DNA of 64,000 nucleotides from Rhizomys pruinosus (Eukaryota > Chordata > Mammalia > Rodentia > Spalacidae). The stretch covers positions 366,932 through 430,931 of the forward strand of contig VZQC01008886.1 in NCBI GenBank assembly GCA_009823505.1, in the 5' to 3' direction. Positions within the stretch are counted from its first letter, which is position 1; every line of letters begins with the position of its first letter. Below, one piece after another: positions 11,504-21,833 of this stretch. The position numbers and the translations under genes are program-made. The notes below the pieces were generated by a model, which had not been told where the DNA came from, ran no database searches, and was given only the letters and a program-made list of their open reading frames with translations.

Positions 11504-11728
11504 GGGGCTGGAGAGATGGCTCAGTGGTTAAGAGCGCCAATTGCTCTTATAGAGGACCCGGGTTTGATTCCCAGCACCCACATAGTGGCTAAGAACTGTC
11601 TTTAACTCCAGTTCCATGGGAATCCGACACCCTCTTCTGACCTCCACGGCACTGCACGTGGAGGGTGCACCAACCTATATGCAGACAGTACACTCATACA
11701 CATAGAAAATAATAAATAAATTAAGAAA
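11504..11728 (+). mobile_element. B2 SINE with intact target-site duplication
   Basis: ggggctggagagatggctca head, gaggacccgggtttgattcc, then ctcatacacatag and an A-rich tail. It is flanked by aagaaagtgttggt at 11,490-11,503 and 11,729-11,742, a perfect 14-bp duplication. Confidence 0.95.
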
Positions 11729-11894
11729 AAGAAAGTGTTGGTTACTTTCTATGATCATGCATCATGGACGAACTTTATAGCAGAAACAGTTGGGAATAAG
11801 AACATCTGGGTACAAGTCTTAACTCTTAACATATATGACAGAATTCATGAAATCCCATGGGAGGGAGGATTTATATGATTTAGATGTATTGTGA

Positions 11895-12051
11895 GCTGGG
11901 CGTGGTGGCACATGCCTTTAATCCTAGCACTCAGGAGGCAGAGGCAAGTGGATCTTTGTGAGTTCAAGGCCAACCTGGTCTACAGAGTGAGTTCCAGGAC
12001 AGCTGGAGCTACAGGGAGACCCTGTCTTGAAAAGACCAAAAAAAAAAAAAG
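11895..12051 (+). mobile_element. B1 SINE
   Basis: gctgggcgtggtggcacatg, full-length body, ending cctgtcttgaaaagacc and an A-run. Close to consensus. Confidence 0.92.
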
Positions 12052-12117
12052 ATTTATTATATGAAATGTACAAAAACTCACTACAATATTCTTTAAAAAC
12101 AAAAAAGAACAGCATTA

Positions 12118-12300
12118 TGAATAAATAATATGTGCCAAGCATGTGACACATATCATCTCTAGTCCTTATAGATAGCTAGCATGTGAAGAATCTGCTAACC
12201 TCACTTGTAAAGGAGAAAGCTGAGGCTCAGCAGCACCGAGCCTGGATTAGAACCCAGGTCTTCGTGGCTGAGGAATCCTTGTGCTTCTGCCTTCTCCACC
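12118..12300 (-). mobile_element. MIR SINE
   Basis: atatgtgccaagcatgtgac, gagaaagctgaggctcagc, then attagaacccaggtcttcg follow the reversed MIR order. Confidence 0.65.
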
Positions 12301-12540
12301 TCTTTCCTAGAGATTCATATGGGACGCTGGTGGAACCTGGAGCCTCTCAGATGATGCTACATCAGTAACTATGCCAGGGAGCCAAAGTGCTTCCTGAGAG
12401 GCTGAGGCTAGCACCTGGGTGCTGTTTGAACGTGACCCTTCGTTCATTTCCTAGAAACATTTTTCAGCTCTGACCTCTAAGACAGTGTGAGGGTCTGGGC
12501 GTTAACTCACAAGTAGTGCCATACACACAATACCAGCTCT

Positions 12541-12585
<45 letters not shown>

Positions 12586-12590
12586 CGTGC
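12541..12590. repeat. (GT)n microsatellite with GCGT end
   Basis: About 17 GT units followed by gcgtgcgtgcatg. Confidence 0.95.
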
Positions 12591-13044
12591 ATGTCTGTGC
12601 ACTGCCGTTGTTGGGTCCTGCTGTTTCTGCCTTGACCTCCTTTAAACAGGAGTAGTTCCTGACTGACTCCATGTTCCAGTCCTCTCCATACTGTCAACTC
12701 TAGAATGACAGTGTCCGTTTGCCAATGGAGAACTTGAAGCTCCAGAGTGAGGATCTCAACCGTGTGCTCTGTAAATTTTCAAGTAGTTGCACCGTGCAGT
12801 CACCTTCCAGATAGAGCTACAGACTGTCTAGCCAGGCACGCTCTCTCATCCCCTTTTTCCACGAGGCCACTGCTGCTCTGACTTCTGTCATTGTAGTCCC
12901 CTGTTGCCCCTCACTGAACTGTCATACAGCTCAAAAGCTGGTGTGCTCATCATCAAGCAGATGTGTTCTGGAATCTGTTCTGTCCCACGGATCTCGCGGT
13001 CCATCCGGGCTCTACTTTCCTGTCTTAATCCTCTGCCTTTGGTT

Positions 13045-13120
13045 GGTTTCAGACTTTCTATCCTTCTGCCTCAGTCTCCTGAGTGCTGGGATCACAGGCG
13101 TGCCCTAGCATGCTCAGGTT
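13045..13120 (-). mobile_element. B1 fragment
   Basis: ctgcctcagtctcctgagtg, ctgggatcacaggcgtgccc: the reverse of a B1 5' half. Short and diverged. Confidence 0.55.
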
Positions 13121-13745
13121 AGCTCTTTGGTGTTCTGGGATCATGAAATTAAATATCTTGCACAGAAGCCTCTGGTAGGGCTGTGGGCAATGTGCTCACA
13201 GAGGAGCAGACTACTGGCAGGCTTCACTCTGCTGGAATGAATCTGCCATATCTCTTAGCAGCCAGTGTCAGAACCCCAGGCTGGGTAGTGTGTGCTGAGG
13301 ATGAACCCTACCACAGTCCTGGAGGCTTCACGTGGCCCCGAGCTTCTGAAGACCAGTGACCTGAGCCAGACAGTCCAAGGAGATCCTTCCTCCTGGGGAC
13401 AGCCTGGCAGCGAGTGTTCTTCAGGATGGATGTGAAGGGCAGACAGGAGTGGCAAAGGGCAGAAATCTGACTCCAAACTCTGAGGGTAGGTGGTTGATGA
13501 CATCGCGGTGGCTAAAATGGGACTCTTTGACACCTTTCCAAGTGATACCCAGAGCCCTGCATGCTCTGTGTATGTCAGCCCCACTACACTTTGAAGACAC
13601 TGACTGGCCCTACAGGAGTCCAGCTTATGAGGATCTGAAGTCTAGACTTAGTGGCTGGTTCTTGATGGACTCGGGTGGGGAAAGACCAAATTAGGAGGCA
13701 GGAGACAGGCTCAGGCTTCATCCCTCCTGTGCCTTGCTGAGTGAC

Positions 13746-14137
13746 TGTTCTAGTTTGCTTTCATATTGCTGTAACAAAGCACTCTGACCAATTCCAACTT
13801 GGGGAGGAAAGGGTTTATTTGTTTTAAATCTCCTGGGTCACAGTTCCTCACTTAGGGAGCCCAAGGTAGGAACTCAGAGAAGGAACCTGGATGCAGGAGC
13901 TGAAGCACAGGCCATGGAGGAGTGCTGTTCACTGGGTTAGTTCCCTGGCCCATTCTCAGCCTGCTTTCTCATACAAGATGACCTGCCCAGGGGTGGCACC
14001 ACCCACAGTGGGCTGGGCCCTCCCACATCACTCAGCAATCAAGACAGTACCCCACAGTTCAGTCCAATGGATGCAATTCCCCAACTGAAGCTCCTCAACC
14101 CAGGTATGTCAAGTTGACACTAAAGCTATCCAGCACA
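13746..14137 (-). mobile_element. Rodent interspersed repeat, inverted relative of the 5.0-kb copy
   Basis: Starts tgttctagtttgc and ends atccagcaca, the reverse complement of the ends at 5,034-5,441, with aagttgacac near its right end. The two copies match along their length, which supports a full-length element of about 390-410 bp. Confidence 0.65.
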
Positions 14138-14236
14138 GTGACCTTAGGCAAGTATGTTCCCCCTCTGGTCCTCAGTTCTTTTAGTGGAGGTGTTGGACCA
14201 GCTGACCTCTAATTAAGGGTTCTTTCTTTTCGAATA

Positions 14237-14474
14237 TTTTTTAAATTTGTTTTTTATGTGTACGAATGTACTGTCTGCATGTAGGTTTGCGCACCCGTGT
14301 CGTGCAATGCCGCGGAGGTCAGAAGAGGGCGTCGGATTCCCTTGGAACTGGAGTTCTCCTGGAATTGGAGTTTCAGACGGTTCTTGGCTGCCATGTGGGT
14401 GCTGGGGATCGAACCCGGGTCCTCTGTAAGAGCGGTCGGAGCTCTTAACTGCTAGGCCATCTCTCCAGCCCCTC
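14237..14474 (-). mobile_element. B2 SINE, subfamily with 18-bp duplication
   Basis: Reverse B2 with gtcgtgcaatgccgcggagg and ctcttaactgctaggccatc. The centre carries a doubled ctggaactggagtt / ctggaattggagtt. Short target repeat gaatatttt on both sides. Many CpGs are retained, so the copy is probably young. Confidence 0.92.
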
Positions 14475-14844
14475 TATTTGAATATTTTATAGATCAGTGA
14501 TCTTGAGGCTTTGCCAGTACTAACTGGCTCAGGACCCGTGTACTTCAGAATTGGTAGGGGAGTCTATGTAGCTATGCAAATTCCTGGGTACCACCCAAGG
14601 TACACATGAGAATCTGGGGTGGGAAGGATTGCAGACTCTCTGAGTGGGTCATGCACCCACTGCAGCAGAGGACCAGACCCCAGCATGAAGCTCAAGCCAT
14701 CAGACCTCACCTGCCACTTCCCCTGCAACACAGGTGCTCTGTCCTCACAGGGCTCCTCTGTCTATGTCTCTGAGCCTTGCAGCAGATACATACAGGGATC
14801 ATATTTGCCAGTCACTTTAAGAGCTGGTGACAGCAGTTGTCATT

Positions 14845-15020
14845 GATCTCATTAAAAGTAAAGGTCACAGAGGCGTTGCCTTCTTCGGCAGATGGGGCTT
14901 TGTTCGCCACAAAAGGACTATTGATTGCGGGAACTTTATCGAAGGTTAATTGGATTTCAGGGAGCGTGTGTTGAAGACCCTACCCGGGCCAAGGCCCAAC
15001 TTAATTGGCATGAAATTAGC
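14845..15020. promoter_or_regulatory. Candidate conserved non-coding element
   Basis: Repeat-free stretch with gatctcattaaaagtaaagg, gaaggttaattggatttc and caacttaattggcatgaaat plus several CpGs, which is unusual against the surrounding intron. Function is inferred from composition only. Confidence 0.3.
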
Positions 15021-15345
15021 TAGGGGAAAGGTGACTGGGTTGGTAGTGCAGGGCAGCAGGGACAGATGCGGGAGGCCTGGTGGGCAGACATCACATGTCT
15101 ATGAAGGATGACTGGATGCAGGGACTGATGGGGTGAGATGCGAGTCATGTACTCCCTGAGGGAGAGAGCCAACTGGAAGAGAGGGCCAGGAGTTTCTGGG
15201 CCATAGTTACCTGGTCTTAGATTCAGCCCTAGACCTCAGGGTGGCCCTGGGCAGAACTAAGTCTGTGGAGCCTGTCCCTTCACTGTCCAGGGAGCAAACC
15301 TCTGTCTTCCAGGATGGAGATGCATCTCAAAGCTTAGCTGAAACT

Positions 15346-15346
15346 T

Positions 15347-15385
<39 letters not shown>

Positions 15386-15387
15386 TA
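15346..15387. repeat. Poly(A) run joined to (AT)n
   Basis: About 17 A followed by about 12 AT units, directly upstream of a reverse B1. Confidence 0.9.
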
Positions 15388-15404
15388 GTCTATATATTGG
15401 TATT

Positions 15405-15552
15405 TGTTTTTGTTTTTTGACAGGGTCGTGTAGCCCCAGGTGGCCTGAAACTTGCTATGTAGACCAGGCTGCTGACCTTGAATTCACAGAGATCAGTCTG
15501 CCCCTGTCTCCTGAGTGCTGGGATTAAAGGCTTGTGATACCATGCTCAGGGC
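15405..15552 (-). mobile_element. B1 SINE
   Basis: gacagggtcgtgtagcccca, atgtagaccaggctgctgac, then gtgctgggattaaaggcttg. Diverged reverse copy. Confidence 0.85.
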
Positions 15553-15892
15553 ATGAAGACTGAGTCCAGAACTCCAGCCTACTGCTTTCTGCCAGGACAG
15601 CATTTGCCAAAGAGCAGGGGAAACAGGGAGGGAGGAACATTTTCCTGAATTTTCCATTTGACCTAGCCAAGGTGGAAGGATATGCAACCTTTGGAGTGCG
15701 TTGTCACCCTGGAGAGGAGGTACCAGTTAAGGCTCTTCCCGCATATGGCAGTGCCCCCGGCACTCACTCCTGCCTCCTCTGGACTTGCCATGAGGTTCAG
15801 AGTGTTTTTTGGCTGAGATCTGAGGAGGTTTCATTTGCCTCATAGATGCCTGGGTGTGGCTCTCAGGTTAAGCTTGGTAAGGTTTAGTTTGA

Positions 15893-16262
15893 AAAGCTGT
15901 ATTGCTTGTCTCATAGCTGTGATCAAATATTGGACAGAAGCACCTTGAGAAAACTGTTTGTTTTGGGTCATGCTTTCACTGAGGTTGAATCCATCACCAG
16001 GGAGGGGAAGCACGGTGGTTGGAATGCCTGTGTTCATGGAGGTGAGAATGGGAGATGGTGGGTCTTCACATGGCCAGAGACCAGAGCAGAGACTGTGGCA
16101 GAACCAGGGGCAAACAGCACCTTCAAAAGCCCATCTGTGATGACTTACTTCTGCCAAGCAGGCCCTACTTCCTAAAGGGTCTATAGCCTTCCAGATGACA
16201 CTGCAAGTTGGATACTAGATGCTCAAAGCATGAACCTTGGGGACATTTCAGACTTAAATCAT
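15893..16262 (-). mobile_element. Diverged MaLR-like rodent repeat
   Basis: ttgcttgtctcatagctgtg ... tgacttacttctgccaagca ... gcatgaaccttggggacatt ... gacttaaatcata: same order of blocks as the copies at 9.3, 38.8 and 59.0 kb. Confidence 0.4.
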
Positions 16263-16559
16263 AAGGCGAGGCTTTCCAGGCATGTGGAAGGTCTCCCATC
16301 AGAGACGCTCCAGTTTCCTATGACCCGTGGGCCTCTGCTTTTGTCCTCACTGCCTCTCATAGCAATGTATGTGGCTGAGGAGGTCCCAGCACCTAGGTGC
16401 ACGTGCAAGGATTTCATGTCAGCAGTGTTGGTTCCTGGGGACAGGAAGAGGGTGATCCTGATGTCCCTGGTGGCAGCCTGGTCTGTGTGGGGAACCTGGC
16501 AGATACTGGTTCCTCTCTTAGACCTTGAGAGATGCCCCCATCCAGCAACATACATAGAC

Positions 16560-16800
16560 TTTTCCTTGGGGGCGGGAATGAATTAATTCACACAATTATG
16601 GAATAATTAAAGTACTTTCAGCCAATTCAAGCCTTGAGAAAAGTCCAAAAATAACTCCTTGATTTAAATATTATTTACTAAATTAATTCTTTGCTCAGCC
16701 TTTTTATAAAGTCCTGTTTTTTCCCCCCTCTTCCCTACTGTTAGAGAATAAAGGTGCTGAGTAATTAGTGAAATCATTTATGAGTAGCACAGTCTTTTTA
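16560..16800. promoter_or_regulatory. Candidate conserved non-coding element
   Basis: AT-rich, repeat-free block with gaatgaattaattcacac, ggaataattaaagtac, actaaattaattctttgc and gagtaattagtgaaatc. The clustering of homeodomain-type TAATT cores is notable. Function is inferred only. Confidence 0.3.
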
Positions 16801-17070
16801 CCAGGAACAATTCAGAGACTTCTCAGTGGCTTTTTGGTAAATGGCACTTTCCTGTGCCATTGGTTAATAGAGTAGATTGGGGGAGCCCCGCAGCTAGGAT
16901 TTCCTACAGAGGCCCTTTTCTCCAGACAGACACCTTACTGGATCCAGAAGTCGGCTCTAGGAAGTGCTCCCCTGGAGTAGAGAGGCCGGTGGCCTGACCT
17001 TTGTGTGGCTGTTTTCTGGAGCCAGGGTCACCTGACTGATGATGTCATTGCCTACTAAATTTGTGATCAG

Positions 17071-17106
17071 GCTTATTTATTTATTTATTTATTTATTTTT
17101 TTTTAT
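17071..17106. repeat. (TTTA)n at the tail of a reverse B2
   Basis: About seven ATTT units merging with the T-rich tail of the next element. Confidence 0.85.
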
Positions 17107-17321
17107 TTATGTGTATGAATGTACTGTTTTGTGTGTAGGTCTGTGCACCCGTGTCGTGCAATGCCGCGGAGGTTAGAAGAGGGTCTCGGAATCCCCTGGA
17201 ACTGGAGTTCTCCTGGAATTGGAGTTACAGACGGTTCTCAGCCGCCATGTGCGTGCTGGGGATCGAACCCGGGTCCTCTGCAAGAGCAGTCGGCGCTCTT
17301 AACCACTAGGCCATCTCTTTT
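17098..17321 (-). mobile_element. B2 SINE, 18-bp duplication subfamily, 5' truncated
   Basis: gtgtcgtgcaatgccgcgga, doubled ctggaactggagtt/ctggaattggagtt, gggatcgaacccgggtcc, ending at ctaggccatctctt without the usual ctccagcccc. Confidence 0.9.
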
Positions 17322-17844
17322 CGTCTTCGTGTCTCCCTCCCTTTAGCTGTTTCCTGCAGAGAATGGCCTAGTGCCTAGGGCAGGGCCTGCCACAGGGCGG
17401 GAACCAAACCTGGGTCCTCAGCAAGAATAGCCATATTCTCCCTGCCTTCTTGTGCATGGCCCCATTGATAGGACAAGGACAGTCTCAGGGGACATGGTGG
17501 TCTGTTCCTCAGCAGGTCCTGTAGCCAGAGTAATACAGAAGTGGTGGTGGTGGTGGGGGTGGCTTCAGAGATCTCACCCTTGTTCATGAGACGGTCTTAG
17601 CTCAGGGATGACCTTAGCTTCTCCAGGATCCCAGTTGCCCACGTGGGTTGGAGAGGCTGGCTGCCCTCTGGACAGACTGATTCCCTGGGAGGCTGTTCAA
17701 GCGGGTCCTACAGGGTATAAGGAAAATTCATCCCGAACAGAAATAGGGCCAGCAGGGTTTGGTGTGCCCTTTCAAAGTCATTCTTGGGCATTGTTCAAGC
17801 AGCACTGTCTCCACTGCCCTCCCTCCTGGTTTTTTAATATCTAG

Positions 17845-17995
17845 GGAAATGTATTTTTTGTTTGATTTTATTATGGACAATGAATTAAGGACTCAGACTA
17901 AAGGCATACATCAACTTGTAGCTCTTATCCAGTTGAGATGCAAATAATTTCTGCCCAGTAGAAAAGATAACCTTAAAGTTTGCTTAAAAAAATAC
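17845..17995. promoter_or_regulatory. Candidate conserved non-coding element with octamer
   Basis: Repeat-free AT-rich stretch with a perfect POU octamer ATGCAAAT at 17,938 beside aatttc, and gacaatgaattaaggactc upstream. A B2 inserted just after it at 18,000. Function is inferred only. Confidence 0.3.
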
Positions 17996-17999
17996 CTAT

Positions 18000-18219
18000 G
18001 GGGGCTGGAGAGATGGCCTAGCGGTTAAGAGCGCCAACTGCTCTTGCAGAGGACCTGGGTTCGATCCCCAGCACCCACATGGTGGCTGAGAGCCATCCTT
18101 AACTCCAGTTCCAGGGGAATCCGACGCCCTCTTCTGACCTCCGAGGCATTGCACGACATGGGTGCACAAATGTACATGCAGACAGTACATTCATACACAT
18201 AAAAAAATAAAATAAAATA
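18000..18219 (+). mobile_element. B2 SINE with target-site duplication
   Basis: ggggctggagagatggccta head, gacctgggttcgatccccag, ctcttctgacctccgaggc, A-rich tail. Flanked by aatacctat on both sides (17,991 and 18,220). No 18-bp duplication in this copy. Confidence 0.94.
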
Positions 18220-18606
18220 AATACCTATAGGAAAATAACTAGTTTAAATTTTATCCAGGAATCCTTATTTGTGGCTATCATCTTACCTGCTCCCGTACTA
18301 ATGAGCTAAAAATCTTTTACACCTGTTTATTCTCTAAGTATGTGTGAGCTGTGTTTTTACCATTGACAGTTACACTGTTACACTTTGGTTACAGCATGTG
18401 TTTTCCCCAGATCTAAAACAATACACAACACTAAAATAAACAAAGCAATGAAATTTGTGTCTCTAACACTGAGCCTGGGTGATGCCTTTGACCTTGAGTC
18501 TTGAGGTTGGCCAGTAAGGAGGCTGAACAGATAGCGCTAGTCCGACTTTAATCGCTACTGGAGACTGAGGGGTGGGGCGGTTTTTCCCTCAGCCCATTCG
18601 TGCCTG

Positions 18607-18633
18607 CAGCAGCAGCAGCAGCAGCAGCAGCAG
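18607..18633. repeat. (CAG)9 trinucleotide run
   Basis: Nine uninterrupted CAG units in intron sequence, not in a coding exon. Confidence 0.95.
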
Positions 18634-18939
18634 GATGCAGCTCTGGTGCTGAGCTGCTGGCATCGCTGGCTCCTGCTCTTTGCTCTGCCTTTCATCCCAG
18701 TCAGTTCCAGTGTCATCTGGTTGAACTGCGCATTGAGAGTGGTTCCCAAGTAGGAAGTCTTCCAAGTGGCAGCTGCTTGGAGGTGTTGAAACACCATGTG
18801 TCTGTCTGTGTGCACACACGTGTGAACTCTGTTGGCTCCCCTCGTGTGTCTGGCAGCAGTTGGCAGCATTGTCTCTGTTCCATAGAGGACCAGTCCTCAC
18901 CCAGTTCCCTATGCCTCTGGGAGCCATCTTTCAATGTAG

Positions 18940-19170
18940 TAATAAGGGGTCTAGAGCGATTAGCAATATTTCAGAAAGCTTAAGGGAGATCATACATCTC
19001 CCCGTGACAGGTTTGCCTAGACTAAATGAAATGTCACTTTTCCACATTCTGGCTGGAATTCCGTCAGCTCAATCTGCCTGCATTGCTTATCTTGGGCTGA
19101 TCAGGAGCCCTGATTGGACCTTATTATATGCGTCTTGACAAATAAAAATGAATGATTACTTAATAAATGG
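18940..19170. promoter_or_regulatory. Candidate conserved non-coding element
   Basis: Repeat-free block: gagcgattagcaatatttc, ctaaatgaaatgtcac, gggctgatcaggagccctga (a near-palindrome) and gcgtcttgacaaataaaaat. Function is inferred only. Confidence 0.28.
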
Positions 19171-19739
19171 AATCAGTTTGTCAGATATGGCCTTTAGAAG
19201 CACAGCTCCTGGGAATTCCAAGGAACCTAACAAAAGGGGTTCTTGATGGCATAGAGGTGGGGGCCTGGCTGGCTCACCAGAGACCAATTTTGCTAAGCCC
19301 CATCTCCTTAGGAAACAGAAAACAGTGGCCCTGAAATCTCTGCCATTTCAACATAAGTCAGAACTTGAAGGAAGTCTGATTCCTAATGAGAGTGGACAGA
19401 GCCCCAGTGTTTCACCTGAGGCAAATCCCAGGAGTCAGTGCTGCTGTAACAGGCCTGGGACCTTTAACATCTTGTTCTCTAAAGGTGCAGTGACACCTCA
19501 CCTGCCCACCTTCCAGGCCTATTATGAGGAACAAGTGGCGGCTACCACAGGGCTGTCTAGGAGAGGTCACTAGGTCTCCGACCCTGTGACATGCTCATTC
19601 ACCTCTGTAGCTACCCTTGAGGGTTAATATTTCTATTATACTGAAGCGATTGTATAAGCAGCTGGTTTGAAGTCTCAGTGGAAAAGCATGCAAGTATGTG
19701 TGAGCCATCTAGAAGGGTATTACTGCATGGCTGGGAGCA

Positions 19740-19868
19740 GGTATCACACCTGCTTCGAATATGGCTCTGCCATGAGCAGCTTAACCTTGATGCTCTGAGT
19801 TCCTTGTCTGCAAAGTGGGGGTCATAATTGTACCTCCCTCTCCAGTGTTAGTGAGGATATTTGCTAGC
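19740..19868 (+). mobile_element. MIR SINE
   Basis: gaatatggctctgccatgag, cttaaccttgatgctctgag, ttccttgtctgcaaagtggg: forward MIR order. Confidence 0.65.
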
Positions 19869-19877
19869 TGTTATTCT

Positions 19878-20029
19878 TTTTTTTTGTCTTTTCAAGACGG
19901 GGTCTCCCTGTAGCCCCGGCTGGCCTGGAACTCACTCTGTAGACCAGGCTGGCCTTGAACTCACAAAGATCCTCCTGCCTCTGCCTCCCAAGTGCTAGGA
20001 TTAAAGGTGTGCGCCACCACGCCCAGCTA
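19878..20029 (-). mobile_element. B1 SINE with 14-bp target-site duplication
   Basis: gtcttttcaagacggggtct ... gtgctaggattaaaggtgtg ... caccacgcccag. Flanked by ctagctgttattct at 19,864 and 20,030. It inserted into the end of the MIR. Confidence 0.95.
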
Positions 20030-20056
20030 CTAGCTGTTATTCTAAAGTAGGGTTAT

Positions 20057-20172
20057 TCTTTTTTTCGAGACAGGGTCTTGCTTTGTGACCCAGGGTAGCT
20101 TTGAACTTGCAACCCTGCTGTCTCAGGCTTTTGAGTGGTAAAATTACAGGTTTGTGCCACCATACTTGACCT
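20057..20172 (-). mobile_element. Old B1 SINE
   Basis: tttttcgagacagggtcttg, tagctttgaacttgcaaccc, gtttgtgccaccatacttga: clearly more diverged than the neighbouring B1. Confidence 0.75.
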
Positions 20173-20439
20173 AGTGGGGTCATTCTTGATCATTTAATTT
20201 GATACTGATTATAATTGATTGGGTTTCAGAGGAGATTGATGGGTTTAGGATAAACATTAGAGGTAGGAACCGCAGCATCTTAGAAAACCACAGAGAGCTC
20301 ACTTACATTGAATGCAGCGTCTTATATTTATGTGTCTGGTACTGTTACCAGCAAGTGCATGTATAATAGAGCCAGTCTATAGCACATAAATTACACCTCA
20401 ATAAAGCTATTTAACAAAACAGAGCCAGACCCTGCTGTC

Positions 20440-20670
20440 TTGGGAGTTTACCATAGTGAACTTGATGGTCATTAATCAAATAATCACACTAGTAATTGCC
20501 ACAGTAATGAAAGAAATGCCCAGCATGCTCCAGGAGTATATGGTGAGAACATTCCCCCAGCCCCAGATAGGAAGGAAGAAGGCCTTGACTTGGTGATGGG
20601 GAGATGCCAGGAGAGCTTCTGGAGGCAGGAATAGCATGTACAAAGGCCCTGAGGTAGAAAAGCACAGGGA
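20440..20670 (+). mobile_element. L2 LINE fragment
   Basis: Ends with catgtacaaaggccctgagg after gccaggagagcttctggagg, the typical L2 3' region wording. Old mammal-wide repeat. Confidence 0.5.
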
Positions 20671-21683
20671 TCACTAGAGGAGAAAAACCAGCCGTGGGTG
20701 GAGTGTCAGTGTAGTGTAAGCTGAGACCAGGGACTGGTCCCACAGGACTCATAGGCTGAGGAGAGATCTTAATCTTATGCTGTCCACCCTGTGACCTCCA
20801 GGTCTTCTTCATTGTTTGGGATATATTTGTTAATGGCTGTGAAGTTCAACCAAGTCTAAAAGGAATGCCAAGGACAGTTGGTGTCCTGGGGTGTCCATCT
20901 TCTGGCTGAGCATGTCTTCGTCCCTTGGACACCTATCAGCAGATCATCTGGGGCCCAGGTCTAGCTGTGCTCAGAAGTTGCTCCCTAGCTGGGAGGAGGC
21001 TTTTAGCTTTAATAAAAAAAGAAGTAGAGATAAGAAAGCTGCCTCGGCAGGGCAAGCAGCAGTGACAGGATGATTTAAATGGCCTCTCCAGTGTCGTTTC
21101 TTCTGTGCAGACATCATAAATCAGATTAGTGTTGGGCTCGGGGGTGGGAGATGGGAGCAGGGTTTGGACTCAGGTCTGCCTGGCCCTGGCCTGGCAGCAG
21201 TGCAGCCCCAGAGAAGGGTCATAGCGTCATCTGTTCCTGACCCCGCCCTGTTCTTCGAAGGAGTGGGTGGGATTGTTTCCTCAACCCCTTCTCAGCTTTG
21301 GGAAAGAATGAAGAGGGGCTGATAAGAGAGTTATGGAGGAGAGGAATGAGGCACATGGGCAGGGGAGTGACAGCTATCAGGGAAAGCAGCAGCAGCCATC
21401 TCCTCACTCATGTGCTGTAATCACCTTGGGAACTCAGAAGATGCTGGAAGCTAGAGCCATCCACAGTGTGTCTGAGTTCCAGGTGGTTCCAACATGTGGT
21501 GGAAGTGGAGAAGGCTGAGCTGAGCTGCTATGTTAGATGCAAGAACGACATCATCTCATCTCAAACCACTTAGGCCTACTAGTGCCTGTGGTCTCCTCTT
21601 GAAGTGACCAGATTGGGGAATCAGAGAAGGCCCTGAACCAGGTGTGGCAGTGCAGGGTTCCCACCACCTCCCTTCTCTTTCAG

Positions 21684-21833
21684 ATCTCTTGCCACTTGGG
21701 CAAGATGTACAGTGAGATGATCTTCGTCAATGGCTTCGTGCACTGTGACCCCCACCCAGGCAATGTGCTGGTGCGGAAGCATCCAGACACGGGCAAGGCT
21801 GAGATTGTCCTGTTGGACCATGGACTCTACCAG
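21684..21833 (+). CDS. Adck1: ADCK1 internal exon (catalytic loop and DHG)
   Basis: This exon of 50 codons is phase 0/0, with acceptor ccttctctttcag and donor gtagga. It encodes the catalytic core of the kinase-like domain. FVHCDPHPGN (codons 18-27) is the UbiB equivalent of the HRD loop; its Asp is the putative catalytic base and its Asn a metal ligand. LLDHGLYQ (codons 43-50) is the DFG equivalent, with His in place of Phe as in other ADCK1 proteins. All catalytic residues are intact, so there is no sign of a pseudogene. Codon 2 is Cys where I recall Arg in human, a position upstream of the motif and unlikely to be critical. Confidence 0.96.

Larger units (their letters stand above)
10129..21683 (+). 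other. Adck1 intron (11.6 kb)
   Basis: No exon is recognised here. It holds B2 and B1 SINEs, two MIR fragments, an L2 fragment, a 392-bp rodent repeat in minus orientation, a MaLR-like repeat, (GT)n and (AT)n microsatellites and a (CAG)9 run. Four repeat-poor, AT-rich segments with TAAT-type motifs (14.85-15.02, 16.56-16.80, 17.85-17.99 and 18.94-19.17 kb) look like candidate conserved non-coding elements. I see nothing nameable in 10.2-11.4, 12.6-13.0, 13.2-13.7 or 20.8-21.6 kb. Confidence 0.75.

Noticed and set aside
18000..18070. tRNA-like sequence at the heads of B2 elements
   Set aside because: The A- and B-box-like motifs belong to tRNA-derived SINEs. No cloverleaf with proper acceptor stem was seen, so no tRNA gene is called.
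18607..18633. (CAG)9 as a polyglutamine or polyalanine coding run
   Set aside because: It lies deep in an intron with no supported exon around it.
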